Assembly: GCA_030604735.1 (NCBI GenBank)
Contig: JAUVVG010000018.1
Span: forward strand, 1-64,000
Reading direction: 5' to 3'
Source: Azoarcus sp.
GTDB lineage: Bacteria > Pseudomonadota > Gammaproteobacteria > Burkholderiales > Rhodocyclaceae
DNA length: 64,000 nt
Shown here: in pieces, positions 29,219-38,025 of the stretch
How positions within the stretch are numbered: the stretch's first letter is position 1
How the letters are laid out: every line of letters starts with the position of its first letter
Made by a program: the position numbers and the translations under genes
The notes under the pieces: generated by a model
Told to the model about the DNA's origin: nothing
The model's database searches: none
What the model saw: only the letters and a program-made list of their open reading frames with translations

Positions 29219-30004
29219 ATGGGAACCCCGCTCAAGAACCCACCTGTCTACCTGACGTTGGCCCAGGTGCGGTTCAACCCGATCCTGAAGCTGGCCGACT
29301 TTCTGCCCAGCATCCAGGAGAGCTTTCGTCAGGCCGGCTATCCCGATTTCAATCGCCAGCATATTGTCTCGATCCAGCTGGTTGCAGGGGAGGGCCAGCC
29401 GCCGACCCCAACGCCTGTTCAACAGGAGAGGTTTCTGCTTGGCAACGTCGAAAGAACGCACACCTTCATACTCGACGGGCAGAGCCTAACCCTTCAGTCG
29501 ACCAATTACGGCCGGTTCGAAACCTTCTCGGCTTGCTTCCTGGAAGGGCTAAGCATCGTGCATAATGCAGTAAAGCTCGCATTCACCGAACGAGTCGGGC
29601 TTCGTTATCTCGACCGGGTAATGCCGCAGGCAGGAGAAACCATCGATGACTATCTCGTCGAACAAGTTCAAGGCCTGAATTCTCGCCTCGGAGGACGCGC
29701 GCTCTATTCCTTTACGGAAGCAATGAACGAGGTCGGGAACATCAAGCTCTTGAGTCGGGTTGCCATACAGGAAGGCCCGCTGGCAGTTCCTCCGGATATA
29801 CAGCTCGGGAACATGCAAATTTTGGATAGGTTCACGTCTCACGTCGCCATCAGTGCCATCCTCGACAACGATGGTTTCGTGCAAGCTCGTGAAGCGTTTT
29901 CGACGAAAGCGGTCGCCGAACACCTCGACGCCATCCACAAGGTCATCGGAACGGCCTTCAAGGCCACCGCAACGCCATACGCGTTTGCCGCTTGGGACAA
30001 GTGA
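29219..30004 (+). CDS. TIGR04255-like family protein, first gene of an uncharacterised operon
   Basis: A 261-residue soluble protein with features of the TIGR04255 family: an N-terminal PPVYLTLAQVRFNPI, the central TNYGRFETFSACFLEGLSIV, then ERVGLRYLDRVMP. The biochemical role of this family is unknown to me; members turn up in accessory islands. It is preceded by a strong promoter and a clear ribosome-binding site. The second gene begins two bases after its stop, so these are co-translated. It has no signal peptide or membrane segment. Confidence 0.75.
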   Translation: MGTPLKNPPVYLTLAQVRFNPILKLADFLPSIQESFRQAGYPDFNRQHIVSIQLVAGEGQPPTPTPVQQERFLLGNVERTHTFILDGQSLTLQSTNYGRFETFSACFLEGLSIVHNAVKLAFTERVGLRYLDRVMPQAGETIDDYLVEQVQGLNSRLGGRALYSFTEAMNEVGNIKLLSRVAIQEGPLAVPPDIQLGNMQILDRFTSHVAISAILDNDGFVQAREAFSTKAVAEHLDAIHKVIGTAFKATATPYAFAAWDK

Positions 30005-30006
30005 TC

Positions 30007-30648
30007 ATGCTCGGACTCGCAGTGCCTGTCGGTGATATTGACGCCCTCGCGCATTGCAAGGCGGTTGCCCCAGTCTACCGGCAGGCGACTGTCGCCGAGG
30101 GTGGCCCACTTCCGTGCTTTGGCGGAAGCGGCACCGGCGGTGTCGAGAGCGTGCACTTTGTCTTGTCGCGCCAAGGGTACCGTTCTTTTGCGGTCCTGAA
30201 TATTGAACTCGCGGGAACAACGGATACCTACGCCCCCTATGCCGATCTGATGAATGAAGTGAAGGCCGGTTTCGGCCGGACCATGTCTCATCTGCCGGCG
30301 GTGTTCGGTGTATCGCGCCAGACGCTGTACAACTGGCTTAACGGCGAAACCCCCAAGCAGCAGCACCAGGGTACGCTTGTGCAGCTGGCTGCCGCCGCTC
30401 AGGTATTTACCAAAGCCGGCTTTAAGCCGACTGCGCAGTCTCTCGAACGTACCGTTGCAAGAGGCAAGTCGTTCGTTGAGCTGATTGGGCAGGGTGCCGA
30501 CGGCAAGGAGACAGCCGAACGACTCGTCCGGATCGAAAAACGTGGTGCGTCTGCACGAGAGAAACTCGACGCCTTGCTCGCCGACAGAACACCTTTGCGT
30601 CCCGGTGTCTCAGACATGGGCCGCCCCGCACTCAATGAAAACGTCTGA
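30007..30648 (+). CDS. Protein with a central helix-turn-helix, second gene of the operon
   Basis: A 213-residue protein. The central part contains an XRE/transposase-like helix-turn-helix (LPAVFGVSRQTLYNWLNGE, about residues 97-115). The N-terminal 65 residues are not recognisable and the C-terminal part is charged and helical (ETAERLVRIEKRGASAREKLDALLADR). It starts two bases after the TIGR04255-like stop and ends five bases before the next gene. It is the natural candidate to bind the inverted repeat at the operon start. No family assigned. Confidence 0.7.
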   Translation: MLGLAVPVGDIDALAHCKAVAPVYRQATVAEGGPLPCFGGSGTGGVESVHFVLSRQGYRSFAVLNIELAGTTDTYAPYADLMNEVKAGFGRTMSHLPAVFGVSRQTLYNWLNGETPKQQHQGTLVQLAAAAQVFTKAGFKPTAQSLERTVARGKSFVELIGQGADGKETAERLVRIEKRGASAREKLDALLADRTPLRPGVSDMGRPALNENV

Positions 30649-30653
30649 CCAGC

Positions 30654-31505
30654 ATGGATGGCATGGCAGCGATCTGGACTCGAGATACGCCATGGCGTCA
30701 GGGGCATGTTCTCACGACAGAAGCCATCCAGGCGCTGGGACTCTCCAATCCCGAAGCTCCTGATTCCACCTGCGTGGTCGTCATCAGCCACGATTGCGAC
30801 TTGGCCAACGATGTTCTACAGATCGAGCCAGATGTAGAAGTCATCGTTGGGCGACACCTTCCGAAAGGGGATGGCAACTGTTTTTGGGCAAAAGCGCCCC
30901 GCAGGCTACATGTCGACGTGATGCAGAATGGCTCTGCAGCTATTCTCGAGTTGGTCGCCACAGCCAAGCGTCTCATTCCGAAGCGGGCACTCGCGGCGTT
31001 TTCCCCCGATGCTGCCTATTCATTTCCCGGCAAATCCTTGTCAGTATTGCGCTCATGGCTGGGAGTTCGGTACAACCGTGCGGCATTCCCCGATCCGTTC
31101 GTCGATCGGCTTTCTCAGTCCAAAGTTGACAAGCGCCTCGCGAAAATCATCGAACCCGTCGGCAATCTCCTGTCCGCCGTCTATTTCGATGTCGATGGCG
31201 GCAATGAAATCGATCACTCCGACGGTAGCCCGTACGATCTGAAAATTGTGCTTGCCTATCCGCCGGGTGACGATCCCGAACAGACTGCCGACGACATCGA
31301 AGGCGTCGAGACAGCGATCGCGAACCTTTTCGAGGAAAAACATCTCGACCCGACCACCGGTAGTTGGAGCGGGATTGCCTTGAAGGCATGCATGTCCATC
31401 TCCGAAGACGATCTGCCTGTGGGCATGGCAAGACTACTCACCCAGTGGCGACTGGAGTACATGACTCTGAAAGCCGACGAAGTGCAGCCCAGCGCGCCTG
31501 TATGA
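30654..31505 (+). CDS. Uncharacterised 'SHDCDL' protein, third gene of the operon
   Basis: A 283-residue soluble protein with a conspicuous N-terminal motif VVVISHDCDLANDV at about 41-54, followed by EVIVGRHLPKGDGN. The juxtaposed His, Asp, Cys and Asp on a predicted strand end look like an active or metal site. I recognise a recurrent 'S-x-x-CDL' theme in accessory proteins but cannot name a family. It follows the HTH gene by five bases and precedes the helicase by 190 bases. No membrane segment or signal peptide. Confidence 0.65.
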   Translation: MDGMAAIWTRDTPWRQGHVLTTEAIQALGLSNPEAPDSTCVVVISHDCDLANDVLQIEPDVEVIVGRHLPKGDGNCFWAKAPRRLHVDVMQNGSAAILELVATAKRLIPKRALAAFSPDAAYSFPGKSLSVLRSWLGVRYNRAAFPDPFVDRLSQSKVDKRLAKIIEPVGNLLSAVYFDVDGGNEIDHSDGSPYDLKIVLAYPPGDDPEQTADDIEGVETAIANLFEEKHLDPTTGSWSGIALKACMSISEDDLPVGMARLLTQWRLEYMTLKADEVQPSAPV

Positions 31506-31577
31506 ACGCCAATTCCCCGGCTGGAGCTTCCGATCGATCCGCGCTGTCGGCGCCGGTAGCAGGGGGAGTGGCGCGAT

Positions 31578-31742
31578 ATGCATACTATCGATACAACGAT
31601 CCCCGTCGCAGCAGAAATTGATCTTAGGCCGCATCCTCTTCCGGCGCAGCGGCAAAGAATCTTGACCGAACTGGCAGCACACCAAGTGGAACCAAATGCA
31701 CCCACTACCCAACGGCCTCTACGACCTGCTGCTCGATGCTGA
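31578..31742 (+). CDS. Possible 54-residue upstream ORF overlapping the helicase start
   Basis: ATG at 31578 opens a short frame beginning MHTIDTTIPVAAEIDLRPHP that ends 46 bases inside the helicase gene. It could couple translation to the helicase, since the gap 31506-31695 has no other gene. Composition is ordinary and there is no domain. It may be a chance frame. Confidence 0.2.
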   Translation: MHTIDTTIPVAAEIDLRPHPLPAQRQRILTELAAHQVEPNAPTTQRPLRPAARC

Positions 31743-34700
31743 CCTGCGCGCACAAGTATCCGATCTCCTCGAGCGTGGTTCCGCCAGTATTAAAAAGCTA
31801 CCGCCGCTTCAACGCCGACACCGTCTGGCGGCCGAGATTGCGCGGCTGCTTCCGGAGCTGCTCGATGCAATCAGCGAGGCGGGCGAACAGGACGAAAGTG
31901 AAACGCGCGAGCTGGCAGTAATCAATCAGCTGCTCGCGATGATCCGCCGGCAAGGTGTTGAGACGCCCGACTTGCGGCCGCCGATCTCGACGCTTCGAGC
32001 GATCCACCGCGAGGGCGCCGCACAGCCCCATCCGCCGACGGGGCTGACCGCCCCCTGGCTCTTCACCGCCGGTCGCGCCGATCCGTCCCTGTTCGCGGAG
32101 CTGCGCGCCGAGCTGGCAGCGACCGACCGGGTGGATATCCTGGTGAGCTTCATCACCTGGAGCGGTTTGCGAAAACTCTGGGACGTACTGGAGTCGATTA
32201 CGGCGGTCGGGGCAAATGGCCAACCCAGAACACAGATCCGGGTGATCACCACAACCTACATCGGCGCCACCGAAGCGCGTGCGGTCGAAGCACTTGCGAA
32301 GCTGCCCGGTGTTGAGTTGCGCATATCTCTCGATGGCCGTCGCAGCCGCTTACATGCCAAGGCGTGGATATTTCACCGCAAGACCGGCTTCGGCACCGCT
32401 TTCGTCGGTAGCGCCAACCTCTCGGCCGCGGCGCTGCTGGGCGGCATCGAATGGACGGTGAAGTTCACCCAGACCGGACAGATGGATCTCTATGCCGCAG
32501 CGGAAGCGCACTTTGAGACGCTGTGGAACGACGCCGAGTTTCAACACTTCGATGTCGCCGACAAGACGCAGTGCGACCGACTTCGCGCAGCGCTTGTGGA
32601 AGCCAAGGGCAGACCGACCAGTCCGAACGTCATTGCACTCCCGACATGGTTCGACTTGCAACCCAAGGCCTTCCAGCAGGCGATGCTCGATCGTCTGGCG
32701 GCAGAACGCCGCCACGGTCGTAGTCGCAACCTGCTCGTCGCCGCCACCGGGACCGGCAAGACCGTGGTCGCCGCCTTTGACTACAAGCGCATTGCCGATG
32801 AACTGGGCGCGCCACCTTGCCTGCTGTTCGTTGCACACCGGGTGGAAATCCTGACCCAGGCCCTGGCCACCTACCGCCAAGTCCTCCGCCGGCCCCATTT
32901 CGGCGAAATCCTCGCCGACACCTACCAGCCGGAATCGCATGATCATCTGTTCGCCACCATCCAGAGCGTCCTTTCAAATGGTCTGCTCACGCGGTACGGC
33001 GCGCAGCACTGGCATGTGGTGGTGATCGACGAATGCCATCACCTGCCGGCGCAATCCTTTGCCAACTTTGCGAAAGCCGTCGACCCGCGCGTGCTCCTCG
33101 GACTGACCGCGACGCCCGAACGCGCGGACGGTCAGCCCATCGCCGAGTTCTTTCACCAACGTCCGGATGGCGGTCCGGCCGTTGAACTGCGCCTCTGGGA
33201 CGCAATGGAGCAGCAGCTTCTCGCACCGTTCGAGTATTACGCCACCCAGGACGACAGCGACTTGCGCGCCGTCCCATGGGGCAACACCGCCGCCGAATCG
33301 ACGTATCTGAGCCGAATCCTCACAGGCGACCATGCGCGCGCACGACTGATCTGCACAGCGATCGAGCACTACGTGGCAAGTCTCGGCGCCATGAAGGCAA
33401 TCGCCTTCTGCGTGGACATCGCACATGCGGTCTTCATGGCTTCGGCCTTCAACGCGGTGGGCTGGAAAGCGCTTGCAGTCACCAGTCAGACCCCACGGGC
33501 CGAACGCGATGCCGCCCCGGCGAAGCTCGCGGCGGGAGAAATCCGCATCATCTGCACCTGCGACCTTTACAACGAAGGCGTCGACATCCCCGCAGCGAAC
33601 ACGCTGCTTTTTCTGCGCCCCACGCAAAGTCCGGTGGTATTCCAGCAGCAACTCGGGCGTGGTCTGCGACTGTCCGATGGCAAGGACACTTGCCTCGTGC
33701 TCGACTTCGTCGGCCGGGTCAGAAACGACTTCCGCTTCGACCGCCTGTACCAGGCGATCACCGGACTCACGCGCAGACAACTCGTCGACGAGATCGACGC
33801 GGGTTTCACATCGCTGCCGCCCGGCGTCCATATCCAATTCGACCGTGTCGCGCGACAACGCGTGCTGGAGTCCCTGCGCAACATTGCCAATCAGACTTGG
33901 CCACGTTTGACGGGCGAACTGCGCGCCTACGCAGTCGGCCGCAATCCCGACGAAGTTCGGCTGAACCACTTCCTGCACGATCAGTGCGTCGAACTCGAGG
34001 ATGTTTATCGAAAACACTGTTGGACGGCGCTGCGGCGATCCGCCGGGCTCGAAGTGCGCGACCCCGGTGATGACGAGGAATACCTGACCAAACGCCTCGG
34101 GGCGCTCGTTCATATCAACGATCCACAGCGCCTGCAACTCATGCGACGCGTTTCCGAACACGGTGCGGCATGCTGGCCGGCGCTGGATCCGCAACAGCGC
34201 CGGCTCGTGCAAATGCTCGCTTACCAACTTTACGCCAATCGAACCGACCTGATGGATGGCCTGGCATTCCTGAACCGCCTGGACCGCTCACCGCTGATGC
34301 GCAACGAACTCGCCGAACTCGTTGACTGCCTGGAGGAGCGCTACGACCTGGACGCCAACCACTGCCCCGATATGCCCGCGCATTGGCCTTTGGTGTTGCA
34401 CGGCGCGTATTCCCGCACCGAGATCCTGACGGCGATTGGAACCATTAACGCAGAACGACGCCCGCCGGCGCGCTCCGGCGTGATCCCGCTTCTGACCGAG
34501 AAGATCGAGGTGTTGTTGGTCACGCTGGATAAGCGCGAAGGTTTTCACGAGCGAATCGCCTATCACGACTATGCGATCAGTCCAACGCTCTTCCACTGGC
34601 AAACGCAGAACTCCGCCGGCCCCCATACCATGGTGGGCAAGCGTTACAGCGAGAGCCCGGGTAACGGGTGGCGGTTCTTCCTGTTCGTGCGCGAAAAATC

Positions 34701-34839
34701 AGAGGATCCGTTCATCGCGCTGGGCGCCGTCACGCTCGACGATGAGCCCACGGGCAATCGACCGATGTCGGTTACCTGGAAGTTGAAGGAGCCAATTCCG
34801 CTCGCGTTGTTCCAGCGTTATTCGGTGCTGCGTGGGTGA
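31696..34839 (+). CDS. PLD-nuclease / SF2 helicase fusion with DUF3427-like C-terminus
   Basis: A 1047-residue DNA-processing protein typical of defence islands. In order: a helical N-terminus; a phospholipase-D-like nuclease domain (about 120-280) with His220 and Lys222 in LHAKAWIFH and the downstream VGSANLS; an SF2 helicase with Walker A AATGTGKT (about 349-356), DECH box (445-448), LTATPERAD and the C-terminal GRGLRLSDGKDTCLVLDF; and a DUF3427-like region near the end (HWQTQNSAGPHTMVGKRY, FFLFVREK). It probably cleaves or remodels foreign DNA; the target is unknown. A decayed relative of the same C-terminal domain lies at 39946-41391. Confidence 0.85.
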   Translation: MHPLPNGLYDLLLDADLRAQVSDLLERGSASIKKLPPLQRRHRLAAEIARLLPELLDAISEAGEQDESETRELAVINQLLAMIRRQGVETPDLRPPISTLRAIHREGAAQPHPPTGLTAPWLFTAGRADPSLFAELRAELAATDRVDILVSFITWSGLRKLWDVLESITAVGANGQPRTQIRVITTTYIGATEARAVEALAKLPGVELRISLDGRRSRLHAKAWIFHRKTGFGTAFVGSANLSAAALLGGIEWTVKFTQTGQMDLYAAAEAHFETLWNDAEFQHFDVADKTQCDRLRAALVEAKGRPTSPNVIALPTWFDLQPKAFQQAMLDRLAAERRHGRSRNLLVAATGTGKTVVAAFDYKRIADELGAPPCLLFVAHRVEILTQALATYRQVLRRPHFGEILADTYQPESHDHLFATIQSVLSNGLLTRYGAQHWHVVVIDECHHLPAQSFANFAKAVDPRVLLGLTATPERADGQPIAEFFHQRPDGGPAVELRLWDAMEQQLLAPFEYYATQDDSDLRAVPWGNTAAESTYLSRILTGDHARARLICTAIEHYVASLGAMKAIAFCVDIAHAVFMASAFNAVGWKALAVTSQTPRAERDAAPAKLAAGEIRIICTCDLYNEGVDIPAANTLLFLRPTQSPVVFQQQLGRGLRLSDGKDTCLVLDFVGRVRNDFRFDRLYQAITGLTRRQLVDEIDAGFTSLPPGVHIQFDRVARQRVLESLRNIANQTWPRLTGELRAYAVGRNPDEVRLNHFLHDQCVELEDVYRKHCWTALRRSAGLEVRDPGDDEEYLTKRLGALVHINDPQRLQLMRRVSEHGAACWPALDPQQRRLVQMLAYQLYANRTDLMDGLAFLNRLDRSPLMRNELAELVDCLEERYDLDANHCPDMPAHWPLVLHGAYSRTEILTAIGTINAERRPPARSGVIPLLTEKIEVLLVTLDKREGFHERIAYHDYAISPTLFHWQTQNSAGPHTMVGKRYSESPGNGWRFFLFVREKSEDPFIALGAVTLDDEPTGNRPMSVTWKLKEPIPLALFQRYSVLRG

Positions 34840-34964
34840 TGTGAGGCTTGATTGGCGGATTGTCAGTCGTTGCTTACTCATTTCCAGACGAACCGATGGC
34901 AGGTCATTGGTTCTGAGCTGACGCCACCGAGGAGAAACCCGGACGCGGGTAGCCGGTCGCTCTA

Positions 34965-35033
34965 TTGACCCAGTTATGTAATTGGCGTATGAACACTCAT
35001 TGGCTGCCACGACTCATACGTTCGAAGCCAATT
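34965..35033 (+). promoter_or_regulatory. Promoter with overlapping inverted repeat upstream of avcD
   Basis: TTGACC (34965-34970), 17 bases, then TATGAA (34988-34993) make a good promoter. AATTGGCGTATGA (34980-34992) can pair with TCATACG (35014-35020) and GCCAATT (35027-35033), with a small bulge. In Vibrio cholerae the AvcD deaminase is held inactive by AvcI RNA encoded just upstream, so structured sequence here deserves attention. It could equally be an operator. The rest of the gap 34840-35067 shows no gene. Confidence 0.45.
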
Positions 35034-35067
35034 AGCATTCATCGCATACGTCAGAGGCTACCTGCAA

Positions 35068-36543
35068 ATGAGCGTCACTCAGCATTCGAAGGATTGTGAA
35101 TTCGTCATTGGTCTCGTGGCCCCCATCGGCGTCAATTTGGATGACGTTAAGAATCGTCTTGAGTCCTTGTTCACGCAGTTCCGCTACACGATGAATTGGA
35201 TTCACCTCAGCAAGCTTTGCGAGTCGTACGTCGGACGCCAGCCAGAAGCGCAGTCTGAGCTGGACCGGCTCGACCAAGGCATGAATAGGGGAAAGATCTG
35301 TCGAGAGCGGTTTAAGCGGGGAGACTTCTTCGCTCTTCTTGCCATAAATGCGATCAATGAAGGGCGTGGAGGCAAGGACGAGACCCCCGGGCCCCTACCA
35401 AGGACTGCTCATGTCATCCGATCACTGAAGCACCCCGACGAAGTCGAGACGTTGCGCCGCACTTACGGTGACGGATTCTTCTTGCTGGGTGTCTCCTCGA
35501 CTATCAAGACGCGAAGGCACTACCTGAAAAACGTGAAGGGTATCCCTGAGGAGCAGCTGGAACGCCTCATTGACCGTGACGACCGTGAATCAGGCGATTT
35601 TGGCCAAAGGACGAGAGACGTCTTCCAGATGTCGGATGCGTTTGTAACGACCGATGATGTCGAACGGCTCTCCGATCAATTGTCCCGCATTCTGGACGTC
35701 CTCTTTTCGGCTCCTGTGGTCCCACCAACCGCTGACGAGTACGCAATGTTCCTGGCCTACGCCGCCTCGCTACGATCTGCCGATCTTTCGCGGCAGGTCG
35801 GCGCTGTGATTGCGAACAAGAAGAAGGATATAGTCGCGACCGGGGCAAACGACGTCCCTAAGTTCGGCGGCGGTCTCTATTGGCCTGGCACAGGTGATGA
35901 GCGTGACTACATACGGAAGGAGGACTACAACGAGAAGGAAAAGCGGGAGATAACACTTCGCATTATGAAGAAGCTGAAACCGGACTCCGGTGAGACGGAC
36001 GAACAGCTACTGGCGGAAGGACTGCGGGCGCTCAAGGACACTGGCCTTCTGGGAATCACGGAGTACGGACGTGCGGTCCATGCCGAAATGGAAGCCCTGC
36101 TATCGGCCGCCAGAAATGGGATTGCGATTCGCGGCGGGACACTCTACACGACGACCTACCCGTGTCACAATTGCGCAAAGCACATCGTGTCGGCGGGCAT
36201 CAAGAAGGTCAAGTTTGTTGAACCCTACCCGAAGAGCTACGCTACGAGAATGCACAGCGACTCGATCGAGTCCAACGGGGGAGGAGGGACTGACAAGGTC
36301 CAGTTTGAGCCATTTGTTGGGATCGGACCGCGTCGGTTTGTTGATCTCTTCTCTATGAGCCTGAGCAGCGGACGGAACATTACAAGAAAGCAAGATAGCC
36401 GGTTGATCGCGTGGTCCAGGGAGACGGCCGAGCTTCGCGTCCCAATGGCACCACTTTCCTACTTGGAGGCCGAGGTCAGCCTCGTTAATGAACTTTCTTC
36501 GGTTGTGAGTAGCCAGGAGATGAATGATGAAGCCCAACAGTAA
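35068..36543 (+). CDS. avcD: Anti-phage dCTP/dCMP deaminase, AvcD type
   Basis: AvcD-type enzymes deaminate deoxycytidine nucleotides on infection and starve phage replication. The 491 residues show a degenerate P-loop kinase-like N-terminus (GLVAPIGVNLDDVKNRLESLF, about 15-35), then a cytidine-deaminase-fold C-terminus. The latter has ligands His338 and Glu340 in VHAEMEALLSAARNG, and Cys366 and Cys369 in TYPCHNCAKHIVSAG. This two-domain layout and length are those of the phage-defence family rather than housekeeping dCMP deaminase. A small gene overlaps its 3' end. Confidence 0.85.
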   Translation: MSVTQHSKDCEFVIGLVAPIGVNLDDVKNRLESLFTQFRYTMNWIHLSKLCESYVGRQPEAQSELDRLDQGMNRGKICRERFKRGDFFALLAINAINEGRGGKDETPGPLPRTAHVIRSLKHPDEVETLRRTYGDGFFLLGVSSTIKTRRHYLKNVKGIPEEQLERLIDRDDRESGDFGQRTRDVFQMSDAFVTTDDVERLSDQLSRILDVLFSAPVVPPTADEYAMFLAYAASLRSADLSRQVGAVIANKKKDIVATGANDVPKFGGGLYWPGTGDERDYIRKEDYNEKEKREITLRIMKKLKPDSGETDEQLLAEGLRALKDTGLLGITEYGRAVHAEMEALLSAARNGIAIRGGTLYTTTYPCHNCAKHIVSAGIKKVKFVEPYPKSYATRMHSDSIESNGGGGTDKVQFEPFVGIGPRRFVDLFSMSLSSGRNITRKQDSRLIAWSRETAELRVPMAPLSYLEAEVSLVNELSSVVSSQEMNDEAQQ

Positions 36544-36718
36544 TTTTGAACGTGCCCGCGCCCTTGCAGACAATTGGCCAGAATGGAAACGGGCCTATGA
36601 GCTCACCAAGGACTCGATCCGGGCTTCCATTCTTGCTCCTGTGACCGACGTCGCGGGGGACTATAAGCACGAACGGGGAGCTGAGAGAAAGACGGCCAGT
36701 TCACGCGAAACGAAGTAA
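36524..36718 (+). CDS. Small protein co-translated with avcD
   Basis: A 64-residue basic protein starting at an ATGATG inside the last codons of avcD, overlapping it by 20 bases, which implies translational coupling. It contains NWPEWKRAYELTKDSIRAS, a pattern I have seen in short accessory-island proteins but cannot assign. There is no membrane segment. The tight overlap suggests a partner, regulator or antidote for the deaminase; that is inference. Confidence 0.5.
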   Translation: MMKPNSNFERARALADNWPEWKRAYELTKDSIRASILAPVTDVAGDYKHERGAERKTASSRETK

Positions 36719-36859
36719 TATCGCGGACCAAGAGTAGCCGGGGAATCCGCGCTACACATAGTTGCCAGTAGACTGCGTTTGAAGCAGCATCATCGGTTAA
36801 TGTCCCTTGAAGGCGTGCTACGCACGGGTGCAGACTAGAAAAACGGACCGCACTCGGCC

Positions 36860-37165
36860 ATGAAGGAAGTTCGGATCACGCTCGAACGCGTCGCCTCCGC
36901 AGAAAGCAGCGAGGCGGAGTCCGAAGCCAACACCGAGGCCGAAGCGTCGTCAAACAGTGCGAATAAGCTGACCACGTCCAAGCTCGCGCAAAAGCAAGGC
37001 GTGAAGACCGCCGAACTGCTCGAACGCTTCATTGCAAATGGATATCTGGAACTTCGCGATGGCAAGCACTACATCACCGCGAAAGGGAAGGACGCGGGCG
37101 GCGAGTTTCGGATGAGCCCGAAGTTTGGCCCATATTTTCTGTGGCCAGAGGGGTTGGGGGCGTGA
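36860..37165 (+). CDS. Small protein with a winged-helix-like C-terminal domain
   Basis: A 101-residue protein. Residues 1-33 are low-complexity (Ala, Ser, Glu). The rest, KLTTSKLAQKQGVKTAELL then GYLELRDGKHYITAKGKDAGGEF and a terminal GPYFLWPEGL, reads as a small winged-helix domain like those at the ends of phage antirepressor or restriction-associated proteins. It stands alone here, about 140 bases after the avcD pair. Function unknown. Confidence 0.55.
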   Translation: MKEVRITLERVASAESSEAESEANTEAEASSNSANKLTTSKLAQKQGVKTAELLERFIANGYLELRDGKHYITAKGKDAGGEFRMSPKFGPYFLWPEGLGA

Positions 37166-37242
37166 TCCCGTGACGCTTAGGTGGAACCGGCTAAGCACCC
37201 GAAGATTCATTCCACATTCAACCGACGAGAGAAGTGCCGACC

Positions 37243-37509
37243 ATGGAAGATCTCATACAACAGTTCTCTCAAGAACCAATCTTCATTATCCTCGGCCTCG
37301 TCTTTCTTGGTCTTGTCATTCTTCACTTCGCAACCCGATCACGCCGACGCTGGACGGGCCCGATCCCAGACCCGCTGGTCACCGCCTGTTTGGGCGACCG
37401 AAAGAAGGCCGACCGCCTCATGCAATACGAACTCAAGCGCACCCCCGGAATCTCCCACGCCCAAGCCCGACGACGAGCTCACGACCGGCTTACTGACGAT
37501 CGGCGATGA
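37243..37509 (+). CDS. Small single-pass membrane protein
   Basis: An 88-residue protein with one hydrophobic helix (about 14-33, IFIILGLVFLGLVILHF) and a basic, arginine-rich cytoplasmic tail including KKADRLMQYELKRTPG and AQARRRAHDRLTDDRR. The start could also be the GTG at 37234 (MPTMEDL). It lies alone between the winged-helix gene and a gene-poor stretch. No family recognised. Confidence 0.5.
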   Translation: MEDLIQQFSQEPIFIILGLVFLGLVILHFATRSRRRWTGPIPDPLVTACLGDRKKADRLMQYELKRTPGISHAQARRRAHDRLTDDRR

Positions 37510-38025
37510 CATCCCGTTGAGACAACAGCACTCGACGCTAGCCTCATCGCTTAACGTTGTGATCGTTGCGGGCTCGCCGTCACCTAGTCGGCCTGACCTG
37601 ACGCACCATCTGTCTCGACTCGCGATCAACGGCAGCTATGCGGTTGCGGTTTTCAATAGCGGCGACCGGCCATGAGCGGTCATTCCCTTGCACCGCATCA
37701 AAGCGGCCAGTCGTCGCCGGGCGGAGACGCGACCAGACCACCAAAGGCAAATTCACAGATAGGCGCTTAGCCCGTGCGACCGCATGCACGCAGGCATTCG
37801 ATGGACATAGCCGTGTTCGGGCCGTATGCTGCGGCGTTGATGACAGAGACGTCCTGTGCGGGATTTCACGAGGTGTTATGACTGCAAAAGGTATCGCGCA
37901 AGCCGTTCATCGTTAACGGGCAAGCCGATTTCTGCTGCATCGTGGGTCCGATGTTAACCAGCACGCCAAGTGTTATGCGGTGTACCTGTCTTCCTAATAC
38001 AAAGTCCATCAAGAGCGAGAATCGT
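37510..38025. other. Gene-poor stretch of about 500 bases
   Basis: Open frames here (for example 37638-37916 on the plus strand and 37580-37789 on the minus strand) are arginine-rich, mutually overlapping and lack ribosome-binding sites, so I regard them as non-coding. GTTAAC occurs twice and GTGTTATG twice in the last 150 bases, without an arrangement that I can call an attachment site. The stretch may be debris of earlier insertions and should contain the promoter of the ATPase-HNH pair. Confidence 0.4.

Noticed and set aside
37638-37916. 92-codon frame in the gap before the ATPase gene
   Set aside because: Arginine-rich, no ribosome-binding site, overlapped by equally plausible frames on both strands.
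37890-37990. GTTAAC/GTGTTATG motifs as an attC site
   Set aside because: No properly spaced RYYYAAC partner and no enclosing self-complementary segment.
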